Shown: in pieces, positions 15,401-27,733 of the stretch
How positions within the stretch are numbered: position 1 is the first letter of the stretch
Layout of the letters: the number at the start of each line of letters is the position of its first letter
Source of the DNA: Phallusia mammillata
Lineage: Eukaryota; Chordata; Ascidiacea; Phlebobranchia; Ascidiidae
DNA length: 64,000 nt
Direction: 5' to 3'
Assembly: GCA_003260075.1 (NCBI GenBank)
Contig: QLIY01000437.1
Span: 64,774 to 128,773, forward strand
Program-made: the position numbers and the translations under genes
The notes under the pieces: model-generated
The model's input: only the letters and a program-made list of their open reading frames with translations
Databases searched by the model: none
What the model was told of the DNA's origin: nothing

Positions 15401-17361
15401 GCCTTAAATTCGATAAATTTGCATGTCAACAACATAATTATGTCGCAATGGTTTGTGGCTACATTCAAAAAGTACAGATACACAAAACAGGTGATACATG
15501 AAAAAGGGTTAATACACTATACGGCACACTGCAAATGGTTGTGGGCTTGTGGCACTTTTCAACAAGCAAAGCTTACCTGTGAATCCTTATCGTTTCTTGA
15601 CTGCATTAATTGACGTTGGAGTGACTTTATCACGTCTTCTTTTTCGTTCAGCTTTGCTTGAAGCTTACGCACTTGGCTCTGGTGAAACAACAACAGTAAA
15701 TCAGTCTACGCCTTGTAAAGCTGCGGTTTGTTTATCGAGGCCTTACTTTCAGGGTTTCTACCAAGTTGTCCTCCACGTTGGAGCTTCCTTTCGGTCTCAT
15801 TATCATTTCGTATCGGTCTGTAGCTTCCTTAGCCTGCTTGGCCAATCTGTTGACAAGATAGGTAAAGTGCTGCTGTTAACCTACCACGAAATTGTCTTTG
15901 TGAACTATGCCTATCAACCAACGCGTGACCGCTCAAGCGTGGCGCAGACAGCGACGTCAGACACGAAAATAACTGCCTTCGTGGAATACTCTTGCGCCAT
16001 GCTAACAACATCGTGGTTTCGTATAGCTTAGTCAAACATTTTAATTCCCAAGGAACCCATCGTACATCATGCTAAGTAGTTTGTTCTTTTCATTGCACAA
16101 CAACACATCTTTTCCCCCTTTGTTTATCGTGCATTGTTCTACGCGCATTTAATGTTACTTACCCTGATGAAAGCAACCGGTCCCCCCCCCCGTCGAAACG
16201 TCGAAATAAAAATACATTTGCCAGAAGAGCTCTATAAACCTAACAACACATTACATATAGATCTACATACTCAGCTATCTTGATGTCCTTTTGTTCAGCC
16301 TCCAATTGCAGTCTTTCGACAACCTTGGTCATTTGATTGCGCCAATCTTGGACGTGCTTCTCTTTTGCAGACATGGTCTCTGACGGTCTTTTACTATCTG
16401 TAATAATATCAGGTTAAAAACCGACCCCTTTCTCATTTAAGACTTCCGCTAGCTTTATATGACAGCAATCAGTGAACGAAGGAAGTCTAATTCATCATTG
16501 AATCAATTTTATGGCCACACGTTTCCGAGTTGCTGCTATGAATACACACGACTCGTCCAGCCTTCTTTGCAGTTTCACCACATTAGAAATCTCGTCACCA
16601 AGTAAACAAGACGTGAATAAATAACTGCCGCAATTTTTACAGCGAACCGGTTGTTATACATGCCTCCACACTATCAAACGCTTACAGAGGGAAAACTGGT
16701 CCCTGTCAGCCGGAATACACCAATAATGGCATGTTTTGGGGCTAATGATTATGTTTGAGAAAAACTAATCAGGCCATTGCCGCCAGCCTAAACAATAATT
16801 CACCATAATTTTCAGACAACTTCATACTGGGATCAAGTCTAAAGCGAAAATGCAAACCAGCGAATACTGTACATTAACATTTAAAATCGTAGTACGACAG
16901 CGTTATTCCGTTTTAACCATAGCATTGATAAGCATGCTACACTGTGGTTTAGCTTCTAATGCTTGGAAAACAAGTTTGTGACATCAATTCAACACTGTTT
17001 TCAACTTCGTACCATTCACCTTTCACATTACTATTGTTGCAATTTCACATTAGTGCGTCACAAAACTACCATCATTACGTTACAAAGGGTTATCAGTAGA
17101 TAATCGCGATTTGAGTACAAGCGCGCGTCGTTTCTTACCTGATTCCGGTTGGTTGTGATTTTTTTCGTCTTGTGCTTTTAGAGCACGATTTCCCATACCG
17201 GGACGTTCATTGATGTCTATCTCCGAATGTTTCGTTGTTATTCGCGACTGACCGTTCTTTTTGCTTGTGCCTTTCGTTTTTGACGTCTTTACGACTTCAC
17301 TATGTTGCACGCCTCGCACCGAAACCTTTCCTCGCTTCTGCGTAGATCCGGCGATACCCAT
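9477..17361 (-). CDS. PRKG: cGMP-dependent protein kinase, type II-like (myristoylatable)
   Basis: Seventeen exons in transcript order: 17361-17139, 16397-16271, 15846-15747, 15678-15577, 15169-14933, 14752-14552, 14479-14315, 14246-14025, 13807-13750, 13577-13447, 13374-13254, 12598-12483, 11987-11794, 11359-11153, 11092-10977, 10479-10316 and 9746-9477. All phases agree, giving 917 aa. MGIAGS at the N-terminus fits N-myristoylation (G2, S6), as in PKG II. Residues about 85-210 look coiled-coil. FGISAE (about 250-255) resembles the PKG autoinhibitory segment. CNB-A has [16 protein letters not shown] (353-368). CNB-B has [18 protein letters not shown] (479-496), with Ala494 where PKGs have Thr/Ser. 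The kinase has G-loop GQGGFG, K630, YRDLKPEN (D724), DFG (D742) and TFCGTPEY, and ends GWDETF. The segment after TPEY is FPPE instead of the usual VAPE. Confidence 0.9.
10545..10815. mobile_element. degenerate MITE relic in PRKG intron
   Basis: The interior shares GGAGGAATTT repeats, GACCTG(A/T)GAAGTTGATAAAAGAT and TGTAGTCTATTGG(G)GAGGAAT with 12955-13187. The ends are eroded (TTTCCAATC at the left, TTGGAAATTCC at the right). Confidence 0.6.
12955..13187. mobile_element. MITE relic in PRKG intron
   Basis: It runs from GTTCCCAACC to TTAGGAACCACTGG, so the ends are those of the CAGTGGTTCCCAACC family. The interior matches the relic at 10545-10815 block by block. No clear target duplication is visible. 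Confidence 0.65.
13829..14106. repeat. X-C10-X' duplication covering part of a PRKG exon
   Basis: Copy 1 (13829-13962) and copy 2 (13973-14106) are near-identical blocks about 134 bp long, separated by ten C. On the minus strand copy 2 is the donor half of the CNB-B exon (14246-14025) plus flanking intron. Copy 1 repeats that exon end and its donor but has no acceptor, so it cannot be used as an exon. The coding differences seen (CGA/CGT, GAG/GAA, GGC/GGT) are all silent. I did not include copy 1 in the gene model. Confidence 0.85.
16182..16191. repeat. C10 run in PRKG intron
   Basis: Ten C in a row with no visible duplicated flank, unlike the other homopolymer runs in this window. Confidence 0.6.
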
Positions 17362-20300
17362 TGTCCGGCCGCGGCACGAAAAAATTACTCAACAATTAAC
17401 GGTCAATTCAACGTGGCTTGTTCAATATTTGCCGAGCAAACCAAACTGCTAAATTTCATCGATCAGGACTTCAGCATTTCTCCGCGACAGCACAAAATCA
17501 GGCGGCGACTTTTATCAACTATTGCCTATTCTCCTTTGTGTGTTTCTGTGCAATCACACCAGGCTTGCCTAAAAGGTGAATAAAAGTCAAGCTCACACTC
17601 GTTATCTGCACAGTGAATACTAAAGAGAGTCTTTTTGTTGGTTATAAAGCCAGCGTTGAAGGGCCTGACACTTCAATTTGCCACCAAACCATTGTCAAGT
17701 GCGTCAATGGTCGCATCTCACTATGCGCTGTCCGATAGTATGTAGAATCTGCTGCTTTAAAGTTCGTCTACTCACAATCTACCAAGTGGTCGCGACAGAG
17801 GCATTAGCAAAATGCTACAAACTTGGGAGGCATTCAACTTTGCGGTCTTTTGCGGTTAAACCCAAAGCAGGGTTTGTAACCCTGTCTGATTTATTTGATA
17901 TTGTAAAGTTATTGTCCCGTGGCAGCCTAGCTGATATCCGCTAAGTCGTGGTTGTACACACCGACACGTCGAAACGACTTTTGTGTATTGTTGACATTCG
18001 GAATCGTGACAAACGGGCTACGGCGCGAACGACGGTCTCACCATTGACTGTGACTAAGTCGAAACATCAAACGTCAGAACGCACAATGCGATGCTCTCTC
18101 GAGGAATTACAACTAAATTTTAAAACTATTTTTAAATTTGCCCCGAGAAACGCATCTGCCTCTGCCACAAGACTTGACACCAACTGAAGTCTGTTAAAAA
18201 TCTTGCATACATGTCCCATCATCTCAGAATTAAACTGCTCCACTTTGGGATATATATGATGTTCGTGTCCGAACAATGACTGTACACAAAAATTCCCGTC
18301 AACCGAAATGACAACATCGGAGCACTTCCCCGTTGTTGGAACAACCCGTCCCGAGTACATAACGGACCTAACCGCGTTCGTGTGTTTTCGTCCCGACAAC
18401 GCCTTGACAGCAAACGTATTACACCTGCATCACGCCTAACCCGTGATTGGTGAAAGCCGTTGCTATGGCGACCGTGGCAAGCGTTCGTATGCAGACAGCT
18501 GAGACAGGCATTTTTGGCACGTGTCGAAAAACATTTTTGAGAAGTCGGAGTCTGTTTTTGGAAAATCTATTGTTAGGATTGATTCCGGCTTGCACACTTG
18601 CTTTTGTTCACGTGTTTACTTTTCAAAAATAGAAAGAGTGACAAGCGCACACCTGCCCACGGAGTTTTACTAAAATATGTGCTGAAAATTATTTTGCGTT
18701 ATTTGTCTTTTCCTGATTTTCACAAATTTAACCGGTGTATAAAATAATTAAATTTTAATAGTTATTACTCAAACATATATTTACTCACAATTAAAAATCA
18801 TTTTCAAATATTTTACGTGTTAAAATTTTAGGTTTACGAATATTAGATCCGGCGGGCGAAATGTTTTGCGTGCTCTCCAAAACTGAACCCTAGTTACTTT
18901 CCTCATTGTTACTTACTAATGCGCTACCATTATTGGCATGTTCCAAACCTAACGAAGTCCGCTTTCCACTGTAAACTCTGTTACCATGACTTTACCTACC
19001 CTCGTTTTTATAGTGTTCAAACTTTACGTACCGGTCGTTTACCAAATTTATGTACTCAGTACTCGATCTTGCGTTCCCAACTGCGTAACACGCCTGCCAC
19101 TGCTTTCGCTTTGACACGAGCCGAACTCGTTTCCCCGCGGCGCAACATCAGTTAAAGTCTGTTTACAGCGACGTCACTCGGCATGATCTGTAGTTAGCCC
19201 ATCGATAACATGGACAGACTCTCCGGCCACCGGTTGACCACTACACAACAACCAACTACGAAATATTGCCGGATGCCTAAAGGTGAGGCCTGGGTAAACA
19301 AGAGCACTTAACTGGTAACTATTGATTTTGTATCGCGGGCGCGGTGATTGGTAAAGGGTGCGTAGCGTGCGCTAAGTAACCTAAAGTGGATTGTAGGACG
19401 ATTAAACGAGTTAAGCCTAACACCTCTTACCCTCCCACCATCCATGTAATGGCCAATACCCACTGTGTTATCTGCCACCGTGTCAACCTTATCGGAGACT
19501 TTGGTTTTTTAACGATTTCTCTTGTACGCGTCGAATGTTGAATTAGAACGATTTTATCTTTAACTTTTATTCAGTAAAATTGTATCGTTTTATTACCATT
19601 GCGTTGCATTACACAACAATTGTTATTTATTTATTTTTGCTTCTAACAATAGAATGTATGAAAGATCCAAATACAGTTGATACTTGGTGTGAGATTCGAA
19701 AAATTACCAGACATTTGTCAATTTTACAATTGAGTCCAGAACCATGCCATTAACATAAAACGAAATTACCATGGCAACCAACGATGCCTAAATAACTGCT
19801 TGAGGCCCACGTGGTTTCTCGCATTTTAGTTACAAGCTTAAAGTTATAAAAGTAATTAAATAATTCAAACGCGTGCAATAAGGATTTTGTCAAAATACAA
19901 CGTGCTTGGTATACTAAGTTATGTAACTGACAATATTTTATGACAAAACTACAAATGTTTCACATACAAAAAGGGCTTGAAACTGGATAATCTCGATCGC
20001 TATAACTGACCAAAACGGTTACAATTTCGACCTAGCTTTACTGTTTTATTCACTTATATTCAATTGCCACCATGCAGTGTTTGAGTTTAAAATCATCACT
20101 ATTGCATCTGCACTAAGTTTGAACCTTCTACGAACACCTGACCCAACATTTCTACTCGTACTGGCCTGCCATTCCATGTAAGTGGCTTCTTTACCCGCAA
20201 AAACTGTGTGTATAAGAACACCAAATCAAGAGATTCAGTAAATCCCTCGAGCGTTAATTAGCATTTGCTTACAAGGAATTTGTGCGCGTTGAAATCCGTC

Positions 20301-20905
20301 GGTTAACGGGGCAATAACTTAAAATATTAGGTGGACACTGATGGGTGAATGTCTCAAATAAAAAAGTTTTTTTGTGGCAAGTGCATTTTAGTAAGATATT
20401 TGTAATAATCCTCGGCAGAGCGAAATTAATATGATACCTTTATTAGGGGGTCTAATTTACATGTGAGTATATGCAGTAATTGCTGGGCTTAACGTAGTAG
20501 TGGATAAATGTGCATCTTAGTTTAAAAAAAACATTGAAACTTACTTAGACTTGTTGCAATATGCATCGCATATAGGGTCATTGAACATATATATTAGAAA
20601 ACGTTCAATGCTTTCAAACATGTACAGACTTTCAATCATGTACAACTTATTGTAACCTTCGATCATTTTTTCGTGATGTGTTTTTGTCAGTGAACAAAAC
20701 ATGTATGAATTTGAACACGAAAATCTCAAATAACGTTTCTTAAACATATGCTTTTATTTGCCTTCGACATTAGACTCAAACAAAATTGCAAACTATGTGA
20801 GTTTAAGCAGAATGCGGCTGTGGGCGACAACATTGCATCAGTTTACTGCCAAAGCAATTTGCAAAAATATGATGCACAAAAGATTAAGGTAATGCATTGC
20901 GATTT
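17362..20905. other. intergenic, no supported gene
   Basis: This lies between the 5' end of PRKG (-) and the 3' end of the pentraxin-type gene (-), so it should hold the PRKG promoter. The short ORFs here have no protein-like features, splice-consistent partners or conserved motifs that I can see. I see no RNA gene and no clear transposon ends. Confidence 0.5.
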
Positions 20906-23900
20906 TTAGAACCCAAAATATCTTGGCCTTCTCGGACAAATTTGACACCAATTGAACAAGTTTTTCTGGACGTATTTTCCCCGCACTATTACATTCCCTG
21001 GCTTGACGTGCATCACATCGCCGAAGACTTGCCGACAGGTAGAAGCTATTTTCATCTCCTTTCGGTTAAGAACATATGACCACACATTCAAAGTCGAGAT
21101 GCCACCAATAAACTGTTGGCTGTAATAGAGTGTATAAGAACTTAAAAAAGAAAAAAGAAAAAATTAAGTCTTTGCAGTTTACAAATGAACTCCACATCTT
21201 ACATAGACCAATTGTTTCTTTACATAAATTGTATCACAAACAAATTTACGAAATCTACGCATAAAACACATACTAACTGGCGTTTAGTTTAAGCTGCAAT
21301 GGTTTCGCAAACGATGTTATTGAGAATTTGTCACCGGCATAAAAATCCTTAGGAAGAATGGATTTCTTTGTCCTAAATAATCTTAATTGGTGCAAACTTA
21401 ATATTGCTGATTTTTATGCACGTTAAACAGGACAATGCAAATTGATCTAAAATAGTTAAATTAATGTTCACACCGCCGATCTAATACCGAAGTAAATTAA
21501 CGATACATAATAACGCTTCCTTATTTCGCCAATGTCCGCTTTTTACTTACAAGTATTCGAAGCATCCTGGAACACAATCTTGCTCTGCGCCAAGCATGAG
21601 TGACCCTCCGCCTCTGATCACATGTTTATGGGCATGTTTGTGTCTTGAGCGCTGTATTGGTCTACCATCCAAGTAAACGATCGATTCACCAGTAGCTCCC
21701 TCCCAGCTTACACACACAAAACACCAACGACCTTGGGGAAACATTGGTCTTCCTCCTACACACAAGATCATGTTTGGCAATGAGTTTGTAAGCAGGCTTT
21801 GTTTTATTCATTTGTGCAGGTATCTTGAAATCCAAAGCACATTGAAAATAATTTACTTCTACATAATTAAATACTTAAAGTCAGCCAGTGCAATTGGATA
21901 CCAGAGTCTTACCCGAAAACTTATCGTCATTAATTCTGTAATGAAAGCCCTCCAGTGGATGTAAATAAAATAAAATTTCGTTGTCTTCTTCGGGAACTGC
22001 ATAGCTGAATATTGCAGAATGTTGGTATCTGTGATGAATTAAATAAAGACTAAATTTATTAAAAATAAAAATGTTAAATCAAAAGACATAGATTATTGCA
22101 TTGAAAAAGAAGGGTTTTTTATCGATTGAGAAAAAAAACTAACATTTTTTTAGGAAAACCGATTAATAAAAAATACACGCTGTTTGCAAATTAGGCATGT
22201 TTTTGTTTTAAGTTTGAAAACACCGTACCGTAGTTCGCTACGAATCCAAACACAGATTGTCATTGCTCTTAAGCTTGGCATAGGAAGATTCACTTTTGCC
22301 CAGTTCCGGTCGCTTCGATATCGAGGCATTTCAACAATATAAGCATCCGAGTAGCATCCTAAAATACGCTTTTGCATTACTTCGTAACCACGATGGATGT
22401 TAAAGAATGCATACCTCGTTCGTATCGAAATGGGGGCCTAACCCATTTTGTAGTAGCTTCTTCGGTAGTAGTTTGTGTTGTAGTTGTTGGTGTAGTCGTA
22501 GTTTGTGTTGTAGTTGTTGATGTAGTCGTAGTTTGTGTTGTAGTTGTTGGCGTAGTTGTTGGTGTAGTAGTAGTTTGTGTTGTAGTTGTTGGCGTAGTAG
22601 TAGTTTGTTTAGTCGTTGTTGTTGTAACTCTTGTCGTTGTAGTTATTTCCGCTGCGGAGGTGGTCGGTGGTGCCGTTGGAAGTACGTCTAAAAGCAAAAC
22701 AACATGAATTGCAACGTACATACACATAGAAAGGGTTTCTACAAACCTCTCGGGGGTGTTGCTGTTTCAATCTTTTCAGGTGCTCTGATAAGTTGATTAC
22801 CTGTTGGTGACAACCAATCCTTGTTTAGGTGTTATAAAGAAGTGACTTAAGCTTTCAGTTTCTTTTAACACTTAGAAATAAAAATGATTTTTGATGTGAA
22901 GCGAGACGTTTACATTTCAATCATTTTTATGTGTTTTGCTTTAGTTTAAACAGGCAATGTTTCAAACTACGTGTTAGAAAGTTGACTTCCTCAACAAATA
23001 CCTGGTTGTTGGGTAAGAGTGACATCTACCGGATAAGTTGATTTTGAAACAAGCGTCATAAATAGCGTCAAAGCTGGTCTTCCACTAATCGACGATATGA
23101 CTGCCTCTGCGGTTTGATTTCGAACTGGCCAACCAGCTTGGAGATCAAAGGGATTGAAAAATACTTCTGCCATATCGTTGGTGATATTAAGAAGGAAATC
23201 GTGCAGCGCCTGCGTGTTGTAAAAAATAATAATGGCCATGTAGATTACTTATTATCAATTTATACAAACCTCGTTTGGATCTGTAATCCAGGTAGATCCT
23301 AACATTAACATGGACCCGTCCTCAGTCTCTAGACGTAGGGTTATGCCTATATCAGTAACCTCGATTTTTAAATGCTTTTCTTCTCCGGGAAGAAACACGC
23401 CTGCATTGTTAAAGTAGTTGTTAGTTTTTACTGTATTAGGCGCCTTAATTGCTGGAGTCAAAGCACAAACCTTTAACTTGAGTTTGATCCAGTGGCCAAA
23501 CCGCAGCCTCTGTACACGTTCTGCTCTGGAGCACCGATTGCACAAACTTTAGCGCTCTGAAATAGAAAGAGGTTTAACAAAGAGAATACAAAACTCGCAC
23601 TTCAGTGAAACATCAATAATGTCTTACCTGAAGTTTGCAATTTCAAAAACGTGAGTTGATTCCAAACCACTAGCGATCGTGACCAACTCATTCCTGTTTA
23701 CAACCTCAGTTACACCAACAGCAAATACGTTGATACCGGATAAGTGTGCCCTCCTTGAAGCCGCTAAAGAAGATGACATCGTTTAATTTACACCGAAAAC
23801 TTAGGTAAAAGGCAACGTTGTGAGGAAAATCTCTCTTTTTGTTCATTACTGTAACATGGTACCCTATTTTTGTGTTCGGACTATTTTTCGTGTACCCTAT

Positions 23901-26900
23901 TATTCGTGTTAATTGTCATCTTAAGATGTTATTGACAAATATGGACTAACCAAACACGTTGTCGTGACTTTGACCATCAGTAACTACGATCAGAATACGT
24001 GGTACAAGCTCAGAAAGTCTCCTCGCTCCTCGCCTTGTCACAAACATGCGGGTAAACACATAGTTGATCGCAAATCCCGTTCTTGTGGTACCTCCTTTGT
24101 ACTTTACCCTGAACAAGTAAAAAAGTATTGTATCAAACTGGTCTGGAAGTAAAATACCACAAACGTGTATCAGTTAAGTTGTTGATTCACTTAAATTGGA
24201 CTAGGTTATATAATGTTTGTCACTGTAAAGGTTATGAAGCCTCTTCTTTTTTGCAGAAAGTGGAATGTTTGTAGCGTGTTTTAAAACTGACATGGAGATG
24301 TAGTAAGGTTCAAGTGATTTGTCGGAAATTACAATAGCGCTTCATTGCAGGTATAGGGTTTGTAGATATAAACAATATGAATGTTCATTTTTTGGCCCAG
24401 GAATTTTCAAATGGAGTTTCATTTATTTTGGGTTGACAGATTGCCAATCTCTATCATTGTGATCAAAGAACAGTTATTGCCAAATTGATGCGACTATTTT
24501 TAAATGCGGTAGCCTCAAGCGAAGAGAGTTCTATGCCGCTATCTCAAATGCTAGATGTTTTAGATTACGACCTGTATGCCTGTATTACGAAAAAGATTCA
24601 CCAAAGACTTGGCATAACAATCCATATTTAGTCCTGTTTTCTATTGTGGAGGTATTATGGTTGCACAAACAGCTTGACATTTGATGGTTAGTTGTACCTG
24701 CGAATAGCATTGAGGAGGGCCGGCTTATTAAGATGTTGACGAAGATAAAACTCGACTCTTGCGGTTCCCGAATACTGCGCCATGCCCACGCGGGCTCCAT
24801 TCGTATGAACCTGTGTGAAACAAAGATAGCTGACGTCAATACACGTGATAAAACAAAGTAAATGCGTAGGGCAGATTGTTCATTGCATATTTGCTGCTCT
24901 TGCTTCCCATTTGGTAGGTTAATTTTCATGAAGCAAATGTTTGGGTTTTCTCTTTTAGGTAAGGAATAATGTAAACCTAATAAAGAATGTAAAAAACTTA
25001 AACATTTAGGCTGGAAATTCTCATTTTATGCAGTTTTTAACTATTTCTATAGATTTGTAACCGTAGTTTAGCATTGCAATGCCGTATTTTGTACACTTAA
25101 GTTAGTCAAGAGCGTTACATACCGTAAGCGGCTCTACAATTCCCTCCACAAAGTCCATAGCGCGTTTAAAGTCCCGCACACCCACACTTCCGCTTCCGTC
25201 CATCAGCAAAATAAGGTCTACTTTTCCAACCGCGCAAGCTGTGTATAAAAGCGTCACATCCTTGAAGTGATTATTGTTTAAAACGTCATTGTGCACAGGT
25301 GTGCTACTTGTTCAACACCACAAAGTTATGTTTGTTATTTTGTGGCTAAACTTCGTGCACCACAGTGGCTAAATAAAGCTTTAAGTATAGAAGTTGACAT
25401 TTCGCAACATGGTAAATAATTTTACCTTGTCAGTTTTTGTAAAGCAACTGGGTTTTGCCGTGCTTCAACACAATGATAAAAGACGATAAGAGGCCATTAA
25501 ATCAAACCAAATGTCGCCTCAGGTAAAAACAGCGGAAGCGTTTAGAAAGGTTGAAAAAACATACTTTCATTTTCACGTTGACGTTCGATGACACGAACAA
25601 ACGATGTATTTGAGGGGTCAATAGCTTGACCCAGTATGTTGATTTGACGGTCCTCGCTGTAAAAGTATTTGATCCAGATCACTGCTTGCTCATTGATGTC
25701 TTTCGGCACCCCTTGGGGTAAGATTGATGTAAGAAACAATCGCGCTGCCAGTCCAGAATAGATGGGCTTGCGAAGGTCCACCCATTTCACATTCCTCCAA
25801 CGAATTCCGAAAACCCGTAGCACCCCTTGATGCTAAAATCAAAACGACATATAGTTATCAGAGTAGTAAACGGTCGTGCGAAAGAACCCAAGGTACAAGC
25901 CTCGGCCCGAACCCAATTTAAGCAAAGCCCAAAAGTTGGTGAAAATGCGGCAAAAATGATGCAGAGTGTGAAGTTAGGCCCGAATCAACACCATTTTATT
26001 AAAACTAAACCCTCAACAAAATTAGGCCCAACTCTAACCTTAATGATTTATGATATGAACATAAGTTCAATAACAAACCTGTGGGTTGAGATCTGGTGAC
26101 TTCGTAGCATTAAATGTCTCTTCATCGACGCCCCATATACCACCATAAAAGTATGGATCTTGATAAGTCCCCGGCATTGTACCTAAAAAATACCATTGGA
26201 GCGTTAATGCACGTTTTCTAAATAGGCATATCTGCACGATTCTGATGCTTACAAATATACAGTGCAGCCATTTCCTCTTGAAGATGCCAGGCAGCGGTTT
26301 AGGCCGGGTATTTGGTGCTAAAATATTAATTTCTCCCACATTGTTTCACAAAACAGGTTACGGTAAGACCTGTTCATCAGGTTTTAAAGCCATCAGAGGC
26401 TGGGCTGCATATTTTTTAAAACGCCTTAACTTTTATCCCACACAATCCACGGCCTTGCGTATCTGCAGCTTAATCTTCGATCATTTACCCTCGCACCTGT
26501 TTGTTAGTGGAAGATGCATTTAAAAAAGTCTAATAACTTTTGAAATGAACATTTGAATCTTTAGATCAGTAGATTTGGTCTACGATTATTTGTTTTTCCC
26601 CAAGTTGTTGTCAAATCGAATAAAACATACACAAGCTCACAGGAGGTTATTTGTATCCTTTCTTTCGTGTTTGGACTTTACTTCATACAACAGCTTGTTG
26701 AGTATAATAATGGAAACAAACGCGAGACATTAAACGGGCCTAAAATTGTCTAGACCCACAATTTTGTTTAAAGAAATTAGGCCAGAAACTTCAATTTACC
26801 TTACGACTTTAATCAGGCCGAGGATGCATTCAAAAATTACGACTTCAATAAGGCAGAATGTGAAATCAAAAATTATGACTCAAATGATGCCAAGGGTGGG

Positions 26901-27733
26901 GTCAAAACTGAATCAAGTCGTTTTCTTCCGCCCGGCCCAAAACCGAAACAGGATCAAATGCCCAGCCTGGACAGTAGAAGGGAAGTAACACTGGAATGCG
27001 CGTTTTGTGTAAAACTTACCATCTCGTGTCTGCACGAATGCAAGTCGCCTTAGGAACAAATAATCATTGGAGAAAACTTCGGACGCGTCCAGTTTCTGCA
27101 CGACCGCTTGAACAACCTCAGAACCTGCAGAGCACAAACATCGCCGGGGCATTAGGGATTTGTTGGCAATAAAAACGTGCACTGTTATACGATGAATATG
27201 CAAATCTGTCCAGGGTCAACTGGATGACACTTTGTGACCTCGTCTAGTCGTGTTAAAGCAAACAGGGATCCAATTTTGCCATTGTAATTAGAAAATTTTG
27301 GATTTAAAACATTTCACTTCATGGAAGATACAGTGCCTTGGTGGCATGTTCACTTTGGGTAGATTAACATTGAAATTAGTAAAACCCTGGCAAAAAAATT
27401 CCATTTGATACAATCTTAATGTATATTACAATACCAAATTAATCATTGTTAAATTTTATCCAAAAAAAAAATGTAGCGTTTTTATCAAACAACCATGGTT
27501 AATGCATTAGAACCTTGTTTCAAATCATCGCTAATTCAATTTTGATTCAATATTTTATTTGCCACGCTATGAAGTTAATATAGTTGCACAACTAAATTCA
27601 CTACTTTTTCGTATTTGTTTATAATCCTACCTTTCGCTGTTGGCCACAAGGTGTAATCAATCGGTCCAGTAAAATAATATTCGGCATTTGCACAAGTTGC
27701 CAGTACGATCAGCAAAAATGAAATGATCTTCAT
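20906..27733 (-). CDS. secreted lysozyme-like / VWA / Thr-rich / pentraxin protein
   Basis: Exons in transcript order: 27733-27631, 27124-27020, 26182-26079, 25832-25565, 25238-25123, 24810-24698, 24108-23951, 23763-23628, 23556-23471, 23400-23270, 23209-23002, 22800-22747, 22687-22415, 22358-22229, 22028-21913, 21755-21551 and 21119-20906. All phases fit, giving 839 aa. Residues 1-17 are a signal peptide. Residues about 35-190 resemble a lysozyme/SLT fold (LFLRRLAFVQTRDG, YGGIWGVDEETF, DLRKPIYSGLAARLFL), with Q66 where I expect the catalytic Glu. The VWA domain (about 198-395) has an intact MIDAS (D207-G-S-G-S211, GGTTRTG, VVTDG). Residues about 396-527 are an unassigned beta-rich segment. 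Residues about 528-605 are almost pure Thr with Pro/Gln. The pentraxin domain (about 620-815) keeps the disulfide cysteines (TICVWIRS; FVCVSWEG) and CRP-like Ca ligands (EEDNEIL, GAEQD, FEYFQQ). The signature His is Phe. Likely extracellular recognition; function unknown. Confidence 0.85.
22415..22687 (-). repeat. Thr-rich coding microsatellite
   Basis: The exon is dominated by ACT/ACA/ACG codons in TTTT-P/Q-TTTT units and encodes about 75 residues of mucin-like linker between the VWA half and the pentraxin domain. Such repeats are prone to length change. On the plus strand it appears as a spurious Val-rich ORF. Confidence 0.85.
26725..26975. mobile_element. GGGCCTAAA-family repeat copy in intron
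   Basis: It starts AAACGGGCCTAAAATTG and ends in CCCGGCCCAAAACCGAAAC, like the better-preserved element at 34653-34980. Another degraded stretch with the same vocabulary (GGCCCGAACCC, AAAGCCCAAAA) lies at about 25870-26040. Both sit in introns of the pentraxin-type gene. Confidence 0.45.

Noticed and set aside
22372-22707. Plus-strand Val-rich open frame
   Set aside because: It is the antisense of the Thr-rich exon of the pentraxin-type gene; the minus strand has splice sites and homology on both sides.
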